9,929 nucleotides of DNA from CAUZJO01 sp963580245 (GTDB lineage Bacteria > Sumerlaeota > Sumerlaeia > MVZB01), in NCBI GenBank assembly GCA_963580245.1, contig CAUZJO010000161.1, forward strand, positions 1-9,929. Reading direction: 5' to 3'. The notes under the pieces are model-generated. The model was not told the origin of the DNA and ran no database searches. It worked only from the letters and a program-made list of their open reading frames with translations. A program made the translations under genes and the position numbers. Positions 6,815 through 9,929 of the stretch are shown piece by piece; within the stretch, counting starts at the first letter, position 1; the number at the start of each line of letters is the position of its first letter.

Positions 6815-6830
6815 TTGGCATGGGAATTGC
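6815..6830 (+). promoter_or_regulatory. Sigma-54 (-24/-12) promoter ahead of the polysaccharide genes
   Basis: TTGGCATGGGAATTGC matches the sigma-54 consensus (TTGGCACG, 4 bases, TTGC). The invariant GG is at 6817-6818 and the invariant GC at 6829-6830, with exactly the required 10 bases between them. The only clear departure is T for C at position 6821. Transcription would start about 12 bases after the GC, near 6842, and read rightward towards the nucleotidyltransferase at 7200 through a leader of about 358 bases. Such a promoter is silent without an enhancer-binding AAA+ activator. None is encoded in this window, although the sigma factor itself is. Confidence 0.65.
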
Positions 6831-7199
6831 GCCTGTGAAACACAGAAGTACTGCATCCGGCGGGGTCGTGCAGAGGGGTGCGCTGACACAGGGTAAAAGT
6901 CTATCTAGAGGGTCAGTGACTTCGACCATCCCCTCGAACCTGCCCGCCGGCGGTCGTACGAGAGATGCATCGCGCACCGGGGGGTGAGTGTCTGTGTTAT
7001 TGCCGGTTTCGTTGTGGGACCGCCGTGGTCTCGGATACCGATTCAACCAAGTTCTCACCTCTAACTCTTTTACGGATACTCAAGGCATGCATGCGTAAAA
7101 ATGCATCGGGGAGTGACGGGTTCCCGGCTGAGACATTCTCGTGGGCGAGGACGGTGCGCGTAGAATCTATACGGATGCGGAACGGGAGAATCGACAACG

Positions 7200-8483
7200 G
7201 TGGGTTCTGAGATCGAATATAACAGTGCGTCGAATCGGGGCCAGATCCTGCCGAATGTCGTTGACGTTTCCGCGCCCGACGCCCAGCCGCCTGAAGTCGA
7301 GCTCATCCTGGCCTGCGCCGGACTCGGTACCGCCTCGGAAAGAGCCGAACGGATTCGAAGCCTCGCCGGCGCGGGGCCGGATTGGAGCTGCGTGCTGAAG
7401 AACGCGGCATGGCACGGCATGATGCCGCTATTAAACCAGGAACTTGAAGCCGCCTGTCCCGATAGGGTGCCCGAAGCCGTCAGGGACGAACTGAAGAATC
7501 AGTACTGCCGCACGCTCGCACATAATCTGTTGCTCAAGGGCGAACTCGTCACGCTCGTCAAACTGTTTGAGGCTGAAGAGATCCCGGCCATTCCCTTCAA
7601 GGGCCCGCTGCTGGCGGATGCCTTCTACCGGAATCTCGCGCTCAGGCAGTTCTGGGACCTCGACATTCTGGTTCACCGACACGACGCCCTACGGGCCAAG
7701 GAGTTGTTGGTCGCGCGGGGATACCATCCCGCCAAGGACTTGAGCCACGAGAAGGAACAGGACCTGCTCGAATCGGATTGCGAATATCCGCTGGTGGGTA
7801 TCGACGGCAAGGTCATCGTGGAGATTCACTGGCAAATCCTACCGCCGCATCAGGCCTTCGGCTACAAATCGGATTACCTGTGGGACCGTGCCGTTCCCGC
7901 GCCGTTAGAGGATGTCACGACGCTGACGCTACGGCCCGAAGACCTGCTCCTCATCCTCTGCATCCACGCAGGCGAGAAGCACCATTGGTCGCTCCTGAAA
8001 TGGATCTGCGACGTGGCGAGGTTGATCTCCGTTCACGACTCCATGGAATGGGACCGGATCTTCATGGAGTCATCTCAGTTGGGTCGCGAACGGACGGTAT
8101 CGCTGGCCCTCTTCCTGGCCAACATGCTGCTCGGCGCCCCTCTGCCCGCCTCGATCGCCGAACGAGTCAGGAACGATCCCCGCAACGCCGCGTCGGCCGG
8201 CCATATCCGCGGACGCCTGTTCTGCGAAGACATCGGGCTGCCGGGCTTCTTGGAGTGGCTGCGCACCGTGAAATCCATGGAACGAACCGTTTCGGGCAAG
8301 GCTTCCGAATTGAGCCGATGGAGTTACCTGCTACGCTATCTCAAGGTCATTCTGACCCCCGAGTGGACCGACCGTCAGGGTCTTCCCCTGCCCACCCCAC
8401 TTTCCCTGCTCCACTATCTCTCTCGCCCCACGCGACTGCTCGCGAAACACCATATCGGTCTGATCAGGCGTCTTTTTGATTGA
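7200..8483 (+). CDS. NTP_transf_5-type nucleotidyltransferase family protein
   Basis: This 427-residue protein from GTG 7200 resembles the nucleotidyltransferase family (NTP_transf_5) common in exopolysaccharide and exosortase gene clusters. The central motif runs from IPFKGPLLADAFY (about 131-143) to the acidic pair in FWDLDILV (Asp153 and Asp155), the expected metal-binding D-x-D of the polymerase-beta-like fold. Downstream, VEIHWQILP (about 208-216) and LRPEDLLLILCIHAGEKHHW (about 242-261) are typical of the family. Its substrate is not established; a role in glycan or lipid-linked precursor synthesis is inferred from context. GGGAGA 7184-7189 lies 10 bases before GTG and supports the start. 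The next gene is a GT4 glycosyltransferase on the same strand, 103 bases on, so the two probably form one unit. A sigma-54 promoter lies upstream. No signal peptide or clear membrane segment is visible. Confidence 0.85.
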   Translation: MGSEIEYNSASNRGQILPNVVDVSAPDAQPPEVELILACAGLGTASERAERIRSLAGAGPDWSCVLKNAAWHGMMPLLNQELEAACPDRVPEAVRDELKNQYCRTLAHNLLLKGELVTLVKLFEAEEIPAIPFKGPLLADAFYRNLALRQFWDLDILVHRHDALRAKELLVARGYHPAKDLSHEKEQDLLESDCEYPLVGIDGKVIVEIHWQILPPHQAFGYKSDYLWDRAVPAPLEDVTTLTLRPEDLLLILCIHAGEKHHWSLLKWICDVARLISVHDSMEWDRIFMESSQLGRERTVSLALFLANMLLGAPLPASIAERVRNDPRNAASAGHIRGRLFCEDIGLPGFLEWLRTVKSMERTVSGKASELSRWSYLLRYLKVILTPEWTDRQGLPLPTPLSLLHYLSRPTRLLAKHHIGLIRRLFD

Positions 8484-8489
8484 CGGACA

Positions 8490-8506
8490 GGGCCGATAAT
8501 CGGCCC
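8490..8506. promoter_or_regulatory. 17-base perfect palindrome between the nucleotidyltransferase and glycosyltransferase genes
   Basis: GGGCCGAT (8490-8497) and ATCGGCCC (8499-8506) are perfect inverse complements around a single A. In RNA this would fold as a 6-pair stem with a 5-base loop. It begins 6 bases after the nucleotidyltransferase stop and is followed by AAAT, not T residues, so it is not a normal intrinsic terminator on the + strand. It may be an operator for a dimeric regulator, or an intercistronic hairpin that changes the ratio of the two products. Confidence 0.5.
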
Positions 8507-8586
8507 AAATGGTGGCTGCGCTCCTCTTGCTCGAGCAGCGAATCAGCGGCGTGTCGCCGGTCATCAACGCCCCATCCGGTCCTGAT

Positions 8587-9762
8587 ATGAATTCAAAAAG
8601 ACTCTCTCTCTTCCATGACGCGCGGACCGTCATGCCCGGCATGACCGGAGTGGGGCGGTATACGTATAACCTGCTGGCGGCGCTGGCGGCCTTGCCCGAG
8701 GGGCCGCGCATTCGGGCCTTGTTCCTCAGGGAGTCGATCGACCGAGCGCGCAGCGATGCAGCCCTCGGCGGCGTTGAACTGATCGAGGCGCCGGTCAGTC
8801 GCGAGAGCCATCCGCGCGGCGATCTCTGGCTCGAACGAACGCTGCCCAGGTGGATGCGTCCCGGCGAGGTTTACCATAACTCGGCGTTCCTTCTGCCCGG
8901 AGGACGCCAACCCTTTGGCCGGGTGGTCACGATCCACGACCTGTTCGTTTTCACGCATCCACGATGTTTTCGCTTTCGGTTCCGTGCGTGGCTGCGCTGG
9001 AACACGCGGCGGGCGTGCCGCTGGGCCGACCGAATCATTGTGCCTTCGCGGACGATCGCCGATCAATTGGTCGGGCTCGGGCTGGCCCCGGCCGAAAAGG
9101 TCCGCTCCATCCACGAGGCCCCCGACGCCACGCCCCCCATCTGGGAGCAGGACGAGAATGAAACACATGATCTACCCGGCGTCAGTGAGGCGAACAAGGA
9201 CGCTCCCCTCCTACTGACGGTCGCGACGCTCGAACCGCGCAAAGACCCCGGCACGGTCCGTCGCGCGTGTATCGAGCTGCAAGAAAAGCTGCCGGGCGGT
9301 AACGCGTCGTTCCGTTGGATGTGGGTTGGCGGGTCGGGTACGGTCCCCGATGATTCGCCCGAGGACTTGAGGCTGGCGGCGCGGCGGGCCGGTTTCTTGG
9401 AAGCGGGGCCGCGTTCACGCCAAACGCTTAACCAAGCCTACAATCGCGCCACCGCGCTCGTGACCTGTTCCCGCGCCGAGGGATTCGGTATCCCTTTGGT
9501 CGAGGCGATGGCCCACGGGTGTCCGATCATCGCGAGCGATATCTCCATTCATCGAGAAGTCGCCGGTGACGCCGCGCTCTATTTCCCGCTCGAGAACTCC
9601 CATGCGCTCGCCGATCGGCTCGAACGATTGATCGCGGACAGGGAACTGCGCCAATCCCTCTCCTCAAGGGGCCTCGCTCGATCCAAAGCGTTCAGCTGGC
9701 GTCGCGCCGCCGAGCAGACGCTGGCCGTCTATGAAGAATGCCCCCGCGACCAGGGAGGCTAA
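8587..9762 (+). CDS. Glycosyltransferase family 4 (GT-B fold)
   Basis: This 391-residue cytoplasmic or membrane-associated glycosyltransferase moves a sugar from a nucleotide donor to a growing glycan with retention of configuration. The N-terminal acceptor half starts with FHDARTV and the glycine-rich loop GVGRY (21-25), and includes TIHDLF (His117). The donor-binding half starts near TVATLEPRKDP (Arg218 and Lys219, expected to hold the diphosphate). It contains the E-x7-E signature in EGFGIPLVE (Glu298 and Glu306), followed by AMAHGCPIIASD and ALYFP. ATG 8587 was preferred over ATG 8509 because the GT4 fold begins with the FHDARTV strand; the extra 26 residues do not look like the family and would start right after the palindrome. 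No strong ribosome site precedes either start. It follows the nucleotidyltransferase in the same direction, which suggests joint work in surface-polysaccharide synthesis. Donor and acceptor are unknown. Confidence 0.93.
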   Translation: MNSKRLSLFHDARTVMPGMTGVGRYTYNLLAALAALPEGPRIRALFLRESIDRARSDAALGGVELIEAPVSRESHPRGDLWLERTLPRWMRPGEVYHNSAFLLPGGRQPFGRVVTIHDLFVFTHPRCFRFRFRAWLRWNTRRACRWADRIIVPSRTIADQLVGLGLAPAEKVRSIHEAPDATPPIWEQDENETHDLPGVSEANKDAPLLLTVATLEPRKDPGTVRRACIELQEKLPGGNASFRWMWVGGSGTVPDDSPEDLRLAARRAGFLEAGPRSRQTLNQAYNRATALVTCSRAEGFGIPLVEAMAHGCPIIASDISIHREVAGDAALYFPLENSHALADRLERLIADRELRQSLSSRGLARSKAFSWRRAAEQTLAVYEECPRDQGG

Positions 9763-9764
9763 TC

Positions 9765-9929
9765 CTAATACTTTTCACCGGGCCGGTATTGCCTGGACTG
9801 TCCGCGCGCGATTGACAACGTCTTCCACTCGCGTCCCTTCCTCAATTTGCCCAGTTGCACGATCTGTCCCACGTGATACGCGCAGTGATGGAGCTGGCGG
9901 TGGATGGCTTCAATGACCGTATGAGGCCG
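9765..9929 (-). CDS. C-terminus of a DUF1572/DinB-like protein (5' end beyond window)
   Basis: On the - strand the frame is open from the window edge at 9929 to TAG at 9767-9765, giving 54 residues. It contains AIHRQLHHCAYHVGQIVQLGK and then EWKTLSIARGQS (positions about 34-45 of the fragment). The H-x3-H-x-G-Q-I-V pattern followed by a W-x-[ST]-L-S-I-[PA]-R-G segment is typical of the C-terminus of DUF1572 proteins, a DinB-like four-helix-bundle family. The His residues are the expected metal ligands. The cellular role of this family is not well established; related DinB proteins include thiol transferases and stress proteins. It converges on the glycosyltransferase gene with only 2 bases between the stop codons, and no terminator is visible between them. 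Confidence 0.75.
   Translation of the reverse strand, partial: RPHTVIEAIHRQLHHCAYHVGQIVQLGKLRKGREWKTLSIARGQSRQYRPGEKY

Larger units (their letters stand above)
6418..7199. other. Long non-coding region with hairpin repeats, sigma-54 promoter and leader
   Basis: I find no convincing protein gene in these 782 bases. The first part (6452-6549) has three tandem hairpins. Positions 6550-6755 show nothing I recognise. Positions 6760-6776 carry a direct repeat, and 6815-6830 carries a sigma-54 promoter. The rest, about 358 bases to the GTG at 7200, would be a long 5' leader. Within that leader a weak open frame starts at GTG 6983 after a G-rich stretch and would encode about 26 residues. It has no family resemblance and I do not call it. 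The palindrome ATGCAT occurs three times (6965, 7087, 7101). Confidence 0.55.

Noticed and set aside
6965..7210. 81-codon + strand open frame before the nucleotidyltransferase
   Set aside because: It has no family resemblance, overlaps the GTG start and ribosome site of the next gene, and lies in the presumed sigma-54 leader.
8509..8586. Earlier start (ATG 8509) for the glycosyltransferase
   Set aside because: It begins 3 bases after a perfect palindrome, leaving no ribosome site, and adds 26 residues ahead of the conserved first strand.

Overview
The window reads as a piece of chromosome from a GC-rich bacterium, most likely of the Planctomycetota/PVC type or a similar environmental lineage. 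This placement is inferred from the gene mix: a long sigma-54, an orphan GspG-like prepilin, a large secreted multidomain GH32-like protein, a DUF1572-type DinB protein, and wide intergenic gaps. No rRNA or other marker gene is present to confirm it. All complete genes lie on the + strand. One truncated gene enters on the - strand at the right edge.

Layout. (1) Positions 1-120 hold the last 39 codons of an IS5-like DDE transposase, followed by about 435 bases without a convincing gene. (2) rpoN (sigma-54) runs 556-2199. (3) A good sigma-70 type promoter (2288-2316) and leader precede a type IV pilin-like/GspG-like prepilin (2399-3043). (4) A 386-base gap carries a strong REP-like hairpin just upstream of the next gene. 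(5) A 995-residue exported protein (3430-6417) has a ConA-like N-terminal module with an Asp-box, a second beta-sandwich of the kind found ahead of GH32 domains, a five-bladed GH32-like propeller and a GH32 C-terminal sandwich. Its catalytic motifs are altered: the usual WMNDPNG nucleophile segment is gone, RDP is VDP, and EC is EE. (6) A 782-base gap holds three tandem hairpins, two of them copies of one diverged repeat, then a 9-base-period direct repeat, then a textbook-spaced sigma-54 (-24/-12) promoter. (7) A two-gene surface-polysaccharide unit follows: an NTP_transf_5-type nucleotidyltransferase (7200-8483) and a GT4 glycosyltransferase (8587-9762), separated by a 17-base perfect palindrome. 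(8) A DUF1572/DinB-like gene ends convergently 2 bases after the glycosyltransferase.

How the parts may fit together. The most interesting reading is a regulatory link. The window encodes sigma-54 and also carries a strong sigma-54 promoter match 358 bases or so ahead of the polysaccharide pair, with a candidate enhancer-binding repeat just upstream. Sigma-54 control of exopolysaccharide and exosortase-type loci is known in other bacteria. The GH32-like protein is separate, with its own ribosome site, and could act on an extracellular fructan or an unknown glycan. Nothing here is a clear complete novel system. The best candidates for new biology are the GH32-like protein with non-canonical active-site motifs and the structured non-coding block at 6450-6830.
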